Source: Fusibacter sp. A1 (lineage in GTDB: Bacteria; Bacillota; Clostridia; Peptostreptococcales; Acidaminobacteraceae). Taken from it: a stretch of 64,000 nt of DNA. The position numbers and the translations under genes were made by a program. Shown here in pieces: positions 33,431-42,955 of this stretch; the first letter of the stretch is position 1, and every line of letters starts with the position of its first letter. The stretch is taken from assembly GCF_004125825.1 (NCBI RefSeq), contig NZ_QQWI01000008.1:176572-240571 (forward strand), in the 5' to 3' direction. The notes beneath the pieces are model-generated. The model did no database searches and was not told where the DNA came from. It saw only the letters and a program-made list of their open reading frames with translations.

Positions 33431-36172
33431 CTATTCTAATGCTGATTCTGTGATTGCGCCAACCAGCTCATTAGCTAATTCCTCATCCTCAATTCGAATC
33501 AATGAGTTTTCATTATAGCTTCCGCCTAGAATATCGATACCACCATACCAAACAGTTTTATTATCAACAATCATGAATTTATACCGGTTTTTGGGCAACT
33601 GAATAACCTGAATGCCTCCTTTTTCAATTACACCTACAAATTCTGAAATATAAGTTCTGTGTTTCTCTGCATATTCATCTAAAGCCTTAATGCATAAAAC
33701 AATTCGAATACTGTTTCTATACTTTTCAATCAATAGTTCTTTGATAGCATTAATCTTTCTCTTACTAAGAAATGGACTTGAAATAAGCATGTTTTTTTCT
33801 GCACTGCTAATGTCATTAATCACATGTTCAAAGTAGTTAGTGTCGTCATAAATGCCATTTTCCATATTGTGATCTGTATTATTTGATCTTATACTATAGC
33901 CAACTGAACGATAAGCAGTCAACCGTTTATGGTACATACGTTCTAAAACAGGTATATGGACATCCACATAATCATAGATCAAAACTTCTTCTTTCCCTTC
34001 GAAATTTCGATGTAGTCTTCCAGCATACTGGGCAATTGTTCCCTTCCAGGCAATTGGCATTGCCATAAATAGTGTATCTAGTCTGGCTTCATCAAAGCCT
34101 TCACCAATCAACTTACCAGTTGCAACAATTACAAAACGATCTTCATCCTTCAGGGCTCTAATTCTTCTAATGGATTCTTTTCTATCACTCGTTTTTAGAT
34201 TCCCTGATAAAACAATAACCTCAAAATCTTTTTCGGACATTAAATTCACTAATTGATCGATATGGCTTGTTCTTTCAGTCAAAACCAATGGATTTCTACC
34301 TTCATCTATAACACGAGCAACATCTGTAACAATTAATTCATTTCTATATTTACTTTCGCAAATATGCTTATAGACTTGGGTAATGTGCCATTCGTCAAGA
34401 ATTTTAAATAATGGCATTCTTGTGCTGGTGAATCTCGGAACAATATAATGATCAAAATCTCTTTTCTTAGCCTCTAGCTTTGCATCAACTTTGTATCTAA
34501 TAGGTCCTAAGTGCATGAATATGATTGGGTGATGACCATCCTTTCGTATGGGTGTGGCTGTAAGTCCATAAACGTATTTGGCATCAGCAGCACTTAAAAT
34601 CCTACTAAAGTTAGTGGCTGAAATATGGTGACATTCATCCACCAGAATAAGACCATATTGATTGATCATCTGTTTTACACTTTTATCTTTTTCAAACATA
34701 GACTGCATAATTGCAATATCAACAATTCCGTGAATCGTTTTTTTACCACCACCAAGTTGTCCGATTATTGAACTATTCTTACGTGGTTTTTCAGCAATCA
34801 ACTTTGCTCCGATAACCGTCTTACCAAATCCTGTTGTAGCGGATAATACCCCATCTTGATGCTTACTGAGTTCTTCAAATGCTTCACTCTGGTGATCTGT
34901 AAGTTGACCTTTAAAAACAACTTTTATTTCTCTACCATCATTTCTTTCATTAACTAAAGTGTATTTAACTTCAGCTGAAGAAAGACTATCCACTAAATTA
35001 GATTCCACTCCTCTTGGCAAGTTAATACTATCAGAATCTTCGTCGTAAATAGCAGTAATGCGAGGTGTACCAAATGTTGACTGACGCATTGCTTGCTTTG
35101 AATAAAATTCTGGATTGGCATAGGATGCAAGCCTTCTAATTGAAAATAAAGCTTTGGGTGACAAACCTTCTTTCGAAATCAATATACCTTTACTTCTATG
35201 TAATATAACAGTTTCAGGAAAATCGCTCTTATTAACAGAAAGCGTGTTTTTTACCTTATCTATAATTTTATTGTCATTACTTGTTTCTATTTCCCTTATC
35301 CTCTTGCAAAATCCTGTTACAAATTCCTCTGAAATCCTTTTAATTTGCGATAAGTAGCGCCATTGATCGCTAATTACATTCAAGTTCATATCAATAAACT
35401 CAGAATTGCATAGTTCTCTTGCTTCTTTTTGCAAAGGAAGCGCAATAAGATTTCCAAAACCCTCTTTCTGTAAAAAGTCCTGACTTGGGAATAATCTATC
35501 ATAGGAATCAAACTTAATATTCCCGCACTCTTGCATAGCAAGATTTAAAAGATGTGTTCCAAATTTCCGCGCAAGAGATGCTTTGATTTCTCCCTCGAAG
35601 AAGAACCATAAATGACACCCATCTCCAGAACGCGATCGTTCAGCATAAACTGGAATATTATTGCCATGGCAAACGTTCATAACAACTTTGATATCTTCAC
35701 CCCATGTAGACTCGTCAAAATCCATGGCAAGAAGAAAACAGGTATCCTTTGTCGTCATTGGATAGAGCCCTAGCACATACTTGCCTAATAGATGGTTCTT
35801 TAGCTGATCTTCATTCAGTGGTGCAAAATGACTGCTTTTGCACTCACTGCATTTAATCTTAGGTTTATTACATATTCCAGGCTTAAAATCGTTGTAACAA
35901 TAAGGTGAGTAACCAGGCTTGTTTTTCCATCTCTTTGCACAGACATCTGTTCTTCCCTTAAATAGAGACTGAAACAATTCGATTTTCTCTTTACTAGAGC
36001 TACTTTGAGTAATAAATTTATCAGGTTGTTCTAAAATGTCTTCTTTAGGTAGGTAATCGATATCAATAGAATAAGCTTCAGGTTTTTCAAGCACAAGTTT
36101 GACTCTCAGCTGCTGAAGTTCTTCTTTCAACCGCTCATTCTCTTCCTCAAGAATCATATATTTTTTATACAA
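33431..36172 (-). CDS. TOTE-type conflict protein: AEP primase, SF2 helicase, PLD-like domain
   Basis: A 913-residue multidomain protein. An N-terminal coiled coil (about 1-30) is followed by a cysteine cluster (about 95-125, CAKRW...YCYNDFKPGICNKPKIKCSEC). Next is an archaeo-eukaryotic primase domain with the metal pair AMDFDE and SRSGDGCHLWFFFEG (about 140-270). A superfamily 2 helicase (about 430-760) has Walker A TTGFGKTVIGA, LVDECHHIS, GLTATPIRKDG and QYAGRLHRNFEG. The C-terminal phospholipase-D-like part has YKFMIVDNKTVWYGG, where Tyr replaces the usual His. The combination matches the TOTE conflict-system proteins, probably acting against foreign nucleic acid. It stands alone, without the usual companion genes I can recognise. 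Confidence 0.85.
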   Translation of the reverse strand: MYKKYMILEEENERLKEELQQLRVKLVLEKPEAYSIDIDYLPKEDILEQPDKFITQSSSSKEKIELFQSLFKGRTDVCAKRWKNKPGYSPYCYNDFKPGICNKPKIKCSECKSSHFAPLNEDQLKNHLLGKYVLGLYPMTTKDTCFLLAMDFDESTWGEDIKVVMNVCHGNNIPVYAERSRSGDGCHLWFFFEGEIKASLARKFGTHLLNLAMQECGNIKFDSYDRLFPSQDFLQKEGFGNLIALPLQKEARELCNSEFIDMNLNVISDQWRYLSQIKRISEEFVTGFCKRIREIETSNDNKIIDKVKNTLSVNKSDFPETVILHRSKGILISKEGLSPKALFSIRRLASYANPEFYSKQAMRQSTFGTPRITAIYDEDSDSINLPRGVESNLVDSLSSAEVKYTLVNERNDGREIKVVFKGQLTDHQSEAFEELSKHQDGVLSATTGFGKTVIGAKLIAEKPRKNSSIIGQLGGGKKTIHGIVDIAIMQSMFEKDKSVKQMINQYGLILVDECHHISATNFSRILSAADAKYVYGLTATPIRKDGHHPIIFMHLGPIRYKVDAKLEAKKRDFDHYIVPRFTSTRMPLFKILDEWHITQVYKHICESKYRNELIVTDVARVIDEGRNPLVLTERTSHIDQLVNLMSEKDFEVIVLSGNLKTSDRKESIRRIRALKDEDRFVIVATGKLIGEGFDEARLDTLFMAMPIAWKGTIAQYAGRLHRNFEGKEEVLIYDYVDVHIPVLERMYHKRLTAYRSVGYSIRSNNTDHNMENGIYDDTNYFEHVINDISSAEKNMLISSPFLSKRKINAIKELLIEKYRNSIRIVLCIKALDEYAEKHRTYISEFVGVIEKGGIQVIQLPKNRYKFMIVDNKTVWYGGIDILGGSYNENSLIRIEDEELANELVGAITESALE

Positions 36173-36251
36173 CTAGTCATAATTCATCACTTAACCTCAC
36201 TCCATTTCAACTATAACCATATAATACTAATCGGTGATGATTGAAGTTACT

Positions 36252-36497
36252 CTATTCAATCTCACTAATTGCCTTTGCATTTTTTCCCATTTTCAACTGG
36301 CTACAATTTGTAGCCAGTTGACTTCCTTCAGCTTTAAGTCTTGTTTTTAGTACACTCCAGTATTTCCTTGGATTCGCACTTTCACTTAGCACACCTACAA
36401 CATCAATAATAGAAAAAATTTATTTTTCTTGTTCATCATCCCATAAAATTCGAACTCTTCTATCCTCAAACAACTTAATTGCAGTCTCCTGATCCAT
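36252..36497 (-). pseudogene. Truncated BRO-N/phage antirepressor-like gene with nonsense codon
   Basis: An ATG after GGAGG opens MDQETAIKLFEDRRVRILWD, followed by a TAA at 36420-36422. The same frame then continues IFSIIDVVGVLSESANPRKYW with SVLKTRLKAEGSQLATNCSQL, which is the start of a BRO-family antirepressor/damage-inducible domain. It ends after 81 codons with an unrelated tail (GKNAKAISEIE), whereas the family is about 250-300 residues. It is broken by both a stop and a deletion. Confidence 0.7.
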
Positions 36498-36613
36498 TTT
36501 TTACCTCCAACAACTTCATTGTTCATTATTTACTTTATCAACACGTTAAGAACACTATATTGCTTCAACTTACTTATAATAAGTATATCAGATAAAATTC
36601 CAATAGACGCAAA

Positions 36614-36638
36614 ACAAGTCTGCAAGTTGCAGACTTGT
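36614..36638. repeat. Perfect inverted repeat, terminator-like
   Basis: An 11-bp stem with a 1-nt centre (CAAGTCTGCAA, G, TTGCAGACTTG). No T-run follows. It precedes F2 copy 4 by 8 bp. Confidence 0.6.
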
Positions 36639-36645
36639 TGATTAG

Positions 36646-36688
36646 TAAAATATGCGTCCCAGAGGGAATCTGGTTCGGGTTGGGATTT
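36646..36688 (+). repeat. Hairpin repeat family F2, copy 4
   Basis: AAAATATGCGTCCCAGAGGG, AATCTGGTTCGGGTTGGGATTT. It is closest to copies 2 and 3 and lies 95 bp upstream of the dioxygenase gene. Confidence 0.6.
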
Positions 36689-36782
36689 AGTTCGTGGTTT
36701 TTAGTGCCTTCGAATACCTGATACCCTTAACACATGCTTGTAAATTCACCTTTTGGGTATCAACTGTCTAAGGAGGTTAACG

Positions 36783-37580
36783 ATGAACAATAATAAAGCT
36801 CAAGTAATTTACTTATCACACGGCGGTGGCCCTATGCCGCTTTTAAACGACCCATCACATAAACATATGATAGAGTTCATGAAAAAACTGCCTGCACAGC
36901 TTAAACGCCCAGAAGCGATTGTGGTTATTAGTGCACACTGGGAAGAAGACGTCGCCACACTGCTTACAAATAAAGCACCTGGACTATATTATGACTACTA
37001 TGGATTTCCTGAATCAACCTACGCACTTGACTATCCCCTTAAAACCCAAATGTCAACGGCGCAGCTCATCACGAGTTTATTGTCTCAACAAGGTATTCCC
37101 TATAAGTACAACAGCAGTCGTGGATATGACCACGGAGTCTTTATCCCCCTAATGCTGATGTATCCAAAAGCCGACATACCGGTCGTTCAAGTGTCGCTAC
37201 TTCACAACCTTGATGCCAAAGAGCATATCAACCTTGGTAAGGCCCTGTCACAACTACTAGAAGAACCCCTTCTTATCATCGGTTCCGGATTTTCATTCCA
37301 CAATTTAAGGGCATTTGGTTTTGGTGAGCCACCTGAAGAAGATCCACGTAACGATCAGTTTCAGGACTGGCTGATCGACACAACCACAGGTGATTACGAT
37401 CAGACGACACGTGAAGCCAACCTTATAGCATGGCAAAAAGCGCCATCGGCTAGATACTGCCATCCAAGAGAAGAACACTTACTTCCTCTTCATGTATGTG
37501 CAGGCATTGTACAAGCTAAAGGCAAACTCATTTTTGATAATACAATCGCAGGTAAGCGGTCTGTGGCCATACTCTGGTAA
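36783..37580 (+). CDS. DODA/LigB-type extradiol ring-opening dioxygenase (YgiD-like)
   Basis: A 265-residue metal-dependent enzyme of the LigB superfamily. Metal and catalytic His residues are in LSHGGGPMP, ISAHWEE, SSRGYDHGVFIPL and CHPREEHLLPLHV. Relatives (4,5-DOPA dioxygenase, YgiD) open catechol-type rings with Fe or Zn. Oxygen dependence would be odd in a strict anaerobe, so the organism may be aerotolerant or the enzyme may have another role. The start at 36783 follows AAGGAGG by 6 bases; a Met 10 codons upstream lacks a site. A 60-bp internal part is copied at 30307. A diguanylate cyclase follows 36 bp downstream. Confidence 0.85.
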   Translation: MNNNKAQVIYLSHGGGPMPLLNDPSHKHMIEFMKKLPAQLKRPEAIVVISAHWEEDVATLLTNKAPGLYYDYYGFPESTYALDYPLKTQMSTAQLITSLLSQQGIPYKYNSSRGYDHGVFIPLMLMYPKADIPVVQVSLLHNLDAKEHINLGKALSQLLEEPLLIIGSGFSFHNLRAFGFGEPPEEDPRNDQFQDWLIDTTTGDYDQTTREANLIAWQKAPSARYCHPREEHLLPLHVCAGIVQAKGKLIFDNTIAGKRSVAILW

Positions 37581-37616
37581 ACAAAAACTCATGAAGCGGT
37601 AAAGAGAGGTATCACA

Positions 37617-38624
37617 ATGGTAGCAAATCCAATACAAGAGTTAGATGAAAGGATTACCCAAGTTGCCCTTAGGATTATCACGTTTGCAATCTATCTTGCG
37701 ATCGTTGAAAACCTTGTGACACGAGCACCGCTAAGTCTCATTTTGTCCAATAGTGCAGTGGTCATCATGTTAACAGCGCTTGCGACTACCCATAAAAAAT
37801 GGCGAACCAACAAGCTGATCATCAAATGGTTATTTATTGTATTTTGCTTTGTGATTCTTCCCCTTGTGTGGTTCACATCAAAAGGTGCCTTTGGAGCTCA
37901 GCCTGTTTATATGGCAGCTTTCATCATATTGTGCGCTCTGGTTTTAGATCAAGTATGGGCGACAATCTTGTCGGTTGCCACAATGTGTATTGTGGCACTG
38001 CTCATGCTTTTAGAGCACTTCAATTTGATTGTGTTTATGGAAGTCGATCTACCTCAAGAGTTGATTTTTAGCAATCTCATCCATTACATCATTGTGTATA
38101 TCATGCTGCTGGGTATAGGCATCACTTTCAAAAAAAACTATATTAGTTTCCAAGAAGAACACTATCGCCTTTCGGTTTTCGATGACTTGACCCGCCTCAA
38201 TAATCGTAGATACTTGATTGAATCCATAAGTCAATTAGTCAGTGAGACCCGACGCCATCATGAGTCTTTTAGCGTATTATTTATCGATATCGACCACTTT
38301 AAGCTCGTCAATGATATCGAAGGTCATATGGTTGGCGATGAAGTGCTGATTATGCTAGGCAAGTTAATTAATGACGGGTTACGTGAGTATGATATCGCAG
38401 GCAGATACGGAGGGGACGAATTTATGATTCTTCTTCCCCATACAAAAGTCGAGGATGCTTCTGTGATAGCCAAAAGAATTTCAACCAACTTCAATCAATC
38501 GATCAAAGCGATTACAGAACAGCCAATATCGCTGTCAATTGGTGTAGTAGCTAGTGATGATAAGACCAGTGAAGAAATTATCAAAGCCGCCGATAAAGCG
38601 ATGTACTCAAAGAAAAAAGGATGA
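37617..38624 (+). CDS. Membrane diguanylate cyclase (GGDEF)
   Basis: A 335-residue enzyme making cyclic di-GMP. About six membrane helices fill residues 15-170, followed by a GGDEF domain starting at DDLTRLNNRRYL. The active site is RYGGDEFMILLP and the inhibitory RxxD site is REYD five residues before. The membrane region is of the short MASE-like type with no recognised ligand. It shares a transcript with the dioxygenase (36-bp gap) and ends at a strong terminator that overlaps its last codons. Confidence 0.9.
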   Translation: MVANPIQELDERITQVALRIITFAIYLAIVENLVTRAPLSLILSNSAVVIMLTALATTHKKWRTNKLIIKWLFIVFCFVILPLVWFTSKGAFGAQPVYMAAFIILCALVLDQVWATILSVATMCIVALLMLLEHFNLIVFMEVDLPQELIFSNLIHYIIVYIMLLGIGITFKKNYISFQEEHYRLSVFDDLTRLNNRRYLIESISQLVSETRRHHESFSVLFIDIDHFKLVNDIEGHMVGDEVLIMLGKLINDGLREYDIAGRYGGDEFMILLPHTKVEDASVIAKRISTNFNQSIKAITEQPISLSIGVVASDDKTSEEIIKAADKAMYSKKKG

Positions 38625-38649
38625 CTCCATGATGGACATCCTTTTTTTT
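38613..38649 (+). terminator. Terminator of the dioxygenase/diguanylate cyclase operon
   Basis: AAAAAAGGATG pairs with CATCCTTTTTT across a 13-nt loop and a run of eight T follows. The 5' arm overlaps the cyclase stop codon. Confidence 0.85.
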
Positions 38650-38712
38650 GCGGTGTAGCACTGTCATTCGGCGTGAGAGAACCAGTGACCGATTATTCCA
38701 TAAAACCCCTTC

Positions 38713-38946
38713 TTAGTCAACAGCTATTCGCTTAACAATTACTGCATTTTCTAGTTGTCTAAGCCTTGATAACCCTAGGTTCTGAGTCCCATACGCTAAG
38801 TTCTGGTGACCAGTAGCCTCGACCAAATAGGGCAACTCTTCTTCACAATCTAGCATATGATCAGACAACATTTGATCCTCTAACATTTCCCATCTAATTT
38901 CAGGTGGAAAGTTCCCTTGGTAAGGTGTCAAAACTAAGTTCGACAT
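38713..38946 (-). CDS. Hypothetical protein, 77 residues
   Basis: An open frame MSNLVLTPYQGNFPPEIRW... with an acidic centre (LDCEEELPYLVEATGH) and no membrane segment or known motif. The ribosome binding site is weak (AGTAAAG). It could be a small orphan gene or the remains of a longer one. No family is recognised. Confidence 0.35.
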   Translation of the reverse strand: MSNLVLTPYQGNFPPEIRWEMLEDQMLSDHMLDCEEELPYLVEATGHQNLAYGTQNLGLSRLRQLENAVIVKRIAVD

Positions 38947-39086
38947 TTCTTTACTGCTTCCATAAAACGAAAAATCAAACAGAATATCACCGGTGCTCTT
39001 ACGAGCAAATCAGTGGTGCCTTTAGCGTGAAATAATCAAAAGTCAACAATCTGAAACTCATGTGATTTTCAGATGAGTTTATAATG

Positions 39087-40127
39087 CTAATTAACCCTAA
39101 TCAGCAAGACTTCAGCATTATGATTCTTTTTAAAATCAGAGTTACTAATCGCTAGCTCATTATCAAATTGTGACAGATCATAAACTTCAAAAGTGATTTT
39201 ATCCGTTTTTATCTTATCATTTCTGTAAAGATCTAAATCCTCACCTTTTTGGTACTGATTCAACATAAACTCAATTTAACTGATATCAACATCAGCATTC
39301 TTTACATTTTTAGCATACTCCTTAACCATTTCATAATCAGCATTCGTAAAAGTATCCGGTAGATCGCCCAATAACTTTTTTAGCTCAAAGCTGCTAATAA
39401 TAATTCGATCTAGCATATATTTATCTGAATGTAACCTATTCCACTCCTGCCCATCATAAGACATAAAGTCAGGAAAGTCTGATGCGTAAATTTCTTCTTC
39501 ACATGTCAACCGAACTGAATTCCCTTCTCTAACAAGTTCGAATACATGACCTTGATACTCGATCGTCAATGTGTCTTCTACAAGTTTTCCAACTTCTTTT
39601 AGTTCACTAATCCTATAGTCTGGTATAGATATTGAAATCGACTTAGTGTCAATCTGCCACTGGTCAAATATGATTTCGCCATCATGAATAATGCTATCTG
39701 CAAAACTATGCATCCCCATCATCTGTCCAATGTTACCCTTATCATCCTTAATTTCAATTGATGGGAACATATTAGCATAAGACTTATCAAGTATGTCTTC
39801 AAACTTTATCACAGCAATTTCTTCCGAATACCCTAATGAAAGAATTCGTATGCTACCTTCTGGAATTTCTATCACCTGGTCAACATCAATGATTCTCTCA
39901 AGTATAAAAGTATCCCCATCAAAGTTAGAGTATGTACGACTAATCTCTTTCGAATTAGTTGCAACCGCACTTATAGGTTTAACACTTTCAGCAGTCAGCT
40001 CTTGTTGTTCATCCGCTAGCAAATCAGTATAATCCGCAATGCCAATCCATGCAACTACCGCAACTAGTAGCAGTCCAATTAAAACCTCTTTTAAAACCAG
40101 AAAGATGCTGCGTTTACCATTATCCAT
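39087..40127 (-). pseudogene. Membrane-anchored protein of unknown function, interrupted by TAA
   Basis: The main frame (283 residues, 39276-40127) has one N-terminal membrane helix (about residues 11-29, LVLKEVLIGLLLVAVVAWIG) and an extracellular part rich in predicted strands. It ends at TAA 39276-39278. The same frame continues for 62 more codons (IEFMLNQYQKGEDLDLYRND, ending AEVLLIRVN) before the next stop at 39087, with no ribosome binding site for separate translation. I read it as one gene of about 346 codons with a nonsense codon; a functional 283-residue protein remains possible. The family is not recognised. Confidence 0.5.
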
Positions 40128-40233
40128 ATTGACCCCCGTCTATATCGTTTATCTATTGGTTTGCATACCACATAATAACAAATATGCTTTTGATAAACAA
40201 TTGAAAGATCCCATCAACTAGCTGATAGGACCT

Positions 40234-41172
40234 TCATTTTTCACTCAATTTCATCTTATGCGCAATAATCCTCTTATGTCGAACTATGCTTTTACTCATC
40301 ATGTTCTCAATTAGGGTCACCGCTTTCAGTACCGATTCAATACATATGGGCGGAATGTATTCATTCTTATCCAAATATCCTGCCAGGTACTCCTTAGAAG
40401 GATTCTTCAAGCCTTCTCGCTCGCACACAAGCCAGCTAACACACTCGGCTTCGAACTCCATAATGTTTAGTGTCATAGCCGATCGGTCCTTGAACACACC
40501 TGGGTAGGCCATTCCCAAGTGACCGCAAAACAGATGACCAAGTTCGTGAAGTATGGTAGCGAAAGCATCCTCTTTTTTGTGTTTCTTGTTTACGACAATG
40601 TTATAGTGGTTTTCAACACGATACTGCGTATGTCGTGTCCTTTTAATAAGAAAATCGTTCTCACTCGCACGTGTTTCCTCAATATAACCGGCCATATGAG
40701 TTCCTGATTCCATAGTCAAAAATCGAATGCCATAAGAAGTCAGGTTACTTATTAAGCGGTTAAAACGGGTATCACTGATGTTTCCATTGACATGGAAGGG
40801 TTCAAGCAGTCTCTTCGGAAACGGGTCAGGACCTTCTGTGTCAGAAAGGTCAAAGACAAAATCAACCGGTGAAAAAGGCTTTAGGATAACCAGCGGTCGA
40901 CTTCCCGGAATGATGGTCCGGTTGAATTCAATCTTCCAGTCATTCGCGTTCGCAACATAGACACTGCCAGGCTTTTGAATGTTGATCAACATGGCGTTGA
41001 ATACAGCAATCTTAGGAAACTTCTTTAAAAACGTAAAAAGCTCCATGAGATTCTTGCTTTTTTTTTACGTTCCGATTTCGTCAAATAATACATCCAGCTC
41101 GCTTCCTTTGCTCATGTTATCCTCTTGCATCTGGTCACCCCATATCCACAAATTAGTTACTCTATCGGCCAT
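40234..41172 (-). pseudogene. ArdC-like/ImmA-IrrE metallopeptidase gene interrupted by TAA
   Basis: The large frame (270 residues from the Met at 41046) has an ArdC-like N-terminal part (FNAMLINIQKPGSVYVANAN and PGSRPLVILKPFSPVDFVFD) and a zinc-protease motif LHELGHLFCGHLG with a downstream Glu in EFEAECVSW. Upstream in the same frame lie 35 codons from ATG 41172 (MADRVTNLWIWGDQMQEDN...LDVLFDEIGT), then TAA at 41065-41067 and a run of A. The product of an intact gene would be about 312 residues. Reinitiation at 41046 could still give the peptidase domain. Such proteins relate to antirestriction and phage-gene control. Confidence 0.6.
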
Positions 41173-41320
41173 TCCACCACTATCTTCTAAATTATACCAT
41201 AATTAGAAGCGTTTAAAACTGTCCACTAGTCTTAAATACCTACTGCTGGCAAAATGTTTTTAACCGGCCTGTTGATGGGTAACTAGTTGATAGGTAATTT
41301 AATGATCGAAAGGACATAAC

Positions 41321-41497
41321 ATGACCGATATCTTCTCCGCAGAAAAAAGAAGCGAGATAATGTCGCATATCCATGGTAAGGATACCAGCATTGAACTGAA
41401 GGTCAGAAAACACCTTTGGCACACCGGATTCCGTTATCGAAAAAACTACAAGGAACTTCCCAGAGCAACTCAATGTAAAGTGCTTTTAAAACGCTAG
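41321..41497 (+). pseudogene. Truncated very-short-patch-repair (Vsr) endonuclease
   Basis: An ATG after AAAGGA opens MTDIFSAEKRSEIMSHIHGK, then DTSIELKVRKHLWHTGFRYR, a typical Vsr N-terminus (DNA mismatch endonuclease next to cytosine methylases). After KELP the family sequence ends and RATQCKVLLKR follows to a stop. Only 58 of about 140 residues remain, without the catalytic region. No cytosine methylase gene is near. Confidence 0.75.
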
Positions 41498-41551
41498 GTT
41501 GCTCGCACCTTCTTTTTCATGTTACCTGTACTTGGTTCAGTGGTCCATTTG

Positions 41552-42637
41552 CTATTCACCAACGGCCAAGTACCCCTTTTCAAAGTCTTCCAGTGACGAG
41601 TAATGTACAATCGGCATCCCTAGCTGATCATAATTGGCTTTGACTTTAGCCATACCCTCTTCAAAAGCGGCTAGGGTCGCATGTAAATCCGTTGGATCAA
41701 AGTCCACCATGATCTCTATCCTTTGAATCGGTAAACGCCCATTTACGTCTGTATACCAGTCCTGACAAGACGCTGCCGTCATCCATGACAGATAAAGATC
41801 GCCTTCGCGAGCTGCTAACCTCATTTTATTCAACCAGTTGGAATAGATTTCTTCATACATGCCTTTGATATGACTTTGCTTAAGTGTCTTTTCACGTAGT
41901 ACAGATTCACACTGTGCAGCAATATAATCAAGTGAGTGTTTCATCAGCCGTTGAGAAGAAAGCTGAATCGCTTCCAAGGTCGATGCTTCAGCTAAGGAAT
42001 TTACCAAGTCCAGATAATGCTCGGGTCTACTAGTGAATGAACGGATTTCCTCGAGCATTCTTCTGATACCACCCTTAACAAATCTCTTATTGAGCATATA
42101 AAGGGCGTAATTCACGCAATCCACCATCATCGCACTTTTGTACTTGGCAGCCTCATAACTGGCAGAAAGCATCACATCAGCAAATGTCCTTTTAGCTTCG
42201 CCTACTTGCTCATTCACACGGGCAGCATCCTCCACTGAAAAAGTCGCATCAAGCCTCTTTTTCATTGTTTCTCTTAAAGACGTGTACCTTTCAAGGCAAA
42301 CGTCGTCTTTTTGATACACGATGTCCAGTTGCAACAATTTAGTACAAAACGGATCTTCATACGCCAACATGCTCTCCAATCGATCCCACCTTGAACAGTA
42401 AAAATCAAAGCCGACATCCTCTACAATAAAGCAAGATGACAACTCGTGAGCCTTTTCATCATTGATTACAATCAGCAAATCCAAATACGATTTCTCATGA
42501 ATATCGCCTATGGCAAAAGACCCAGCTACCCCGATCAGATCAACCGATCCAGGGCATGCCACCTCTATTTTTTTTAGTACCGCATCAATAAGTTTCTGAT
42601 TCCTAAGATTAATAGTCTGTTTCATCTCGTTTGTCAT
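41552..42637 (-). CDS. Nucleotidyltransferase-fold protein, probably atypical
   Basis: A 361-residue protein with an N-terminal polymerase-beta-type nucleotidyltransferase domain: GVAGSFAIGDIHEKSYLDLLIV (about 38-60). The usual Ser-Asp-x-Asp metal pair has Tyr in place of the first Asp (KSYLDL), so activity may be reduced or lost. The rest is helical and unrecognised, in the region where aminoglycoside adenylyltransferase relatives carry helical domains. GGGGGAGG precedes the Met at 42637; the Met five codons earlier lies before that site. It is monocistronic and its substrate is unknown. Confidence 0.65.
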   Translation of the reverse strand: MTNEMKQTINLRNQKLIDAVLKKIEVACPGSVDLIGVAGSFAIGDIHEKSYLDLLIVINDEKAHELSSCFIVEDVGFDFYCSRWDRLESMLAYEDPFCTKLLQLDIVYQKDDVCLERYTSLRETMKKRLDATFSVEDAARVNEQVGEAKRTFADVMLSASYEAAKYKSAMMVDCVNYALYMLNKRFVKGGIRRMLEEIRSFTSRPEHYLDLVNSLAEASTLEAIQLSSQRLMKHSLDYIAAQCESVLREKTLKQSHIKGMYEEIYSNWLNKMRLAAREGDLYLSWMTAASCQDWYTDVNGRLPIQRIEIMVDFDPTDLHATLAAFEEGMAKVKANYDQLGMPIVHYSSLEDFEKGYLAVGE

Positions 42638-42955
42638 AGCAACCTCCCCCATAGTTTATAACCATAGTGTATCAAGCATGCAGGCGATTTGATATGCCGA
42701 CTTCAATTACAATTGTTTTTTACCTACCCACTTTCAAACACACAACAAAAAAGGCCTACCATATAGTGGATAGAACCTTCACACTACCATCAACTAGTCA
42801 TGCTCTAAAATGAAATCAAGCTCTTGAAGTAGTTCATATACCTCTTATTCTCACATAATACGCCTTAAAATACTCACATGAGATAATAGTCTTTGTGCCT
42901 AAATGGGAATATACTTAAGCTATAGTAACGCAACCCAAAGAAAGGAGTGATCACT

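Noticed and set aside
41240..41473. 77-codon minus-strand frame
   Set aside because: It lies antisense to the Vsr fragment, which has clear family sequence and a ribosome binding site.
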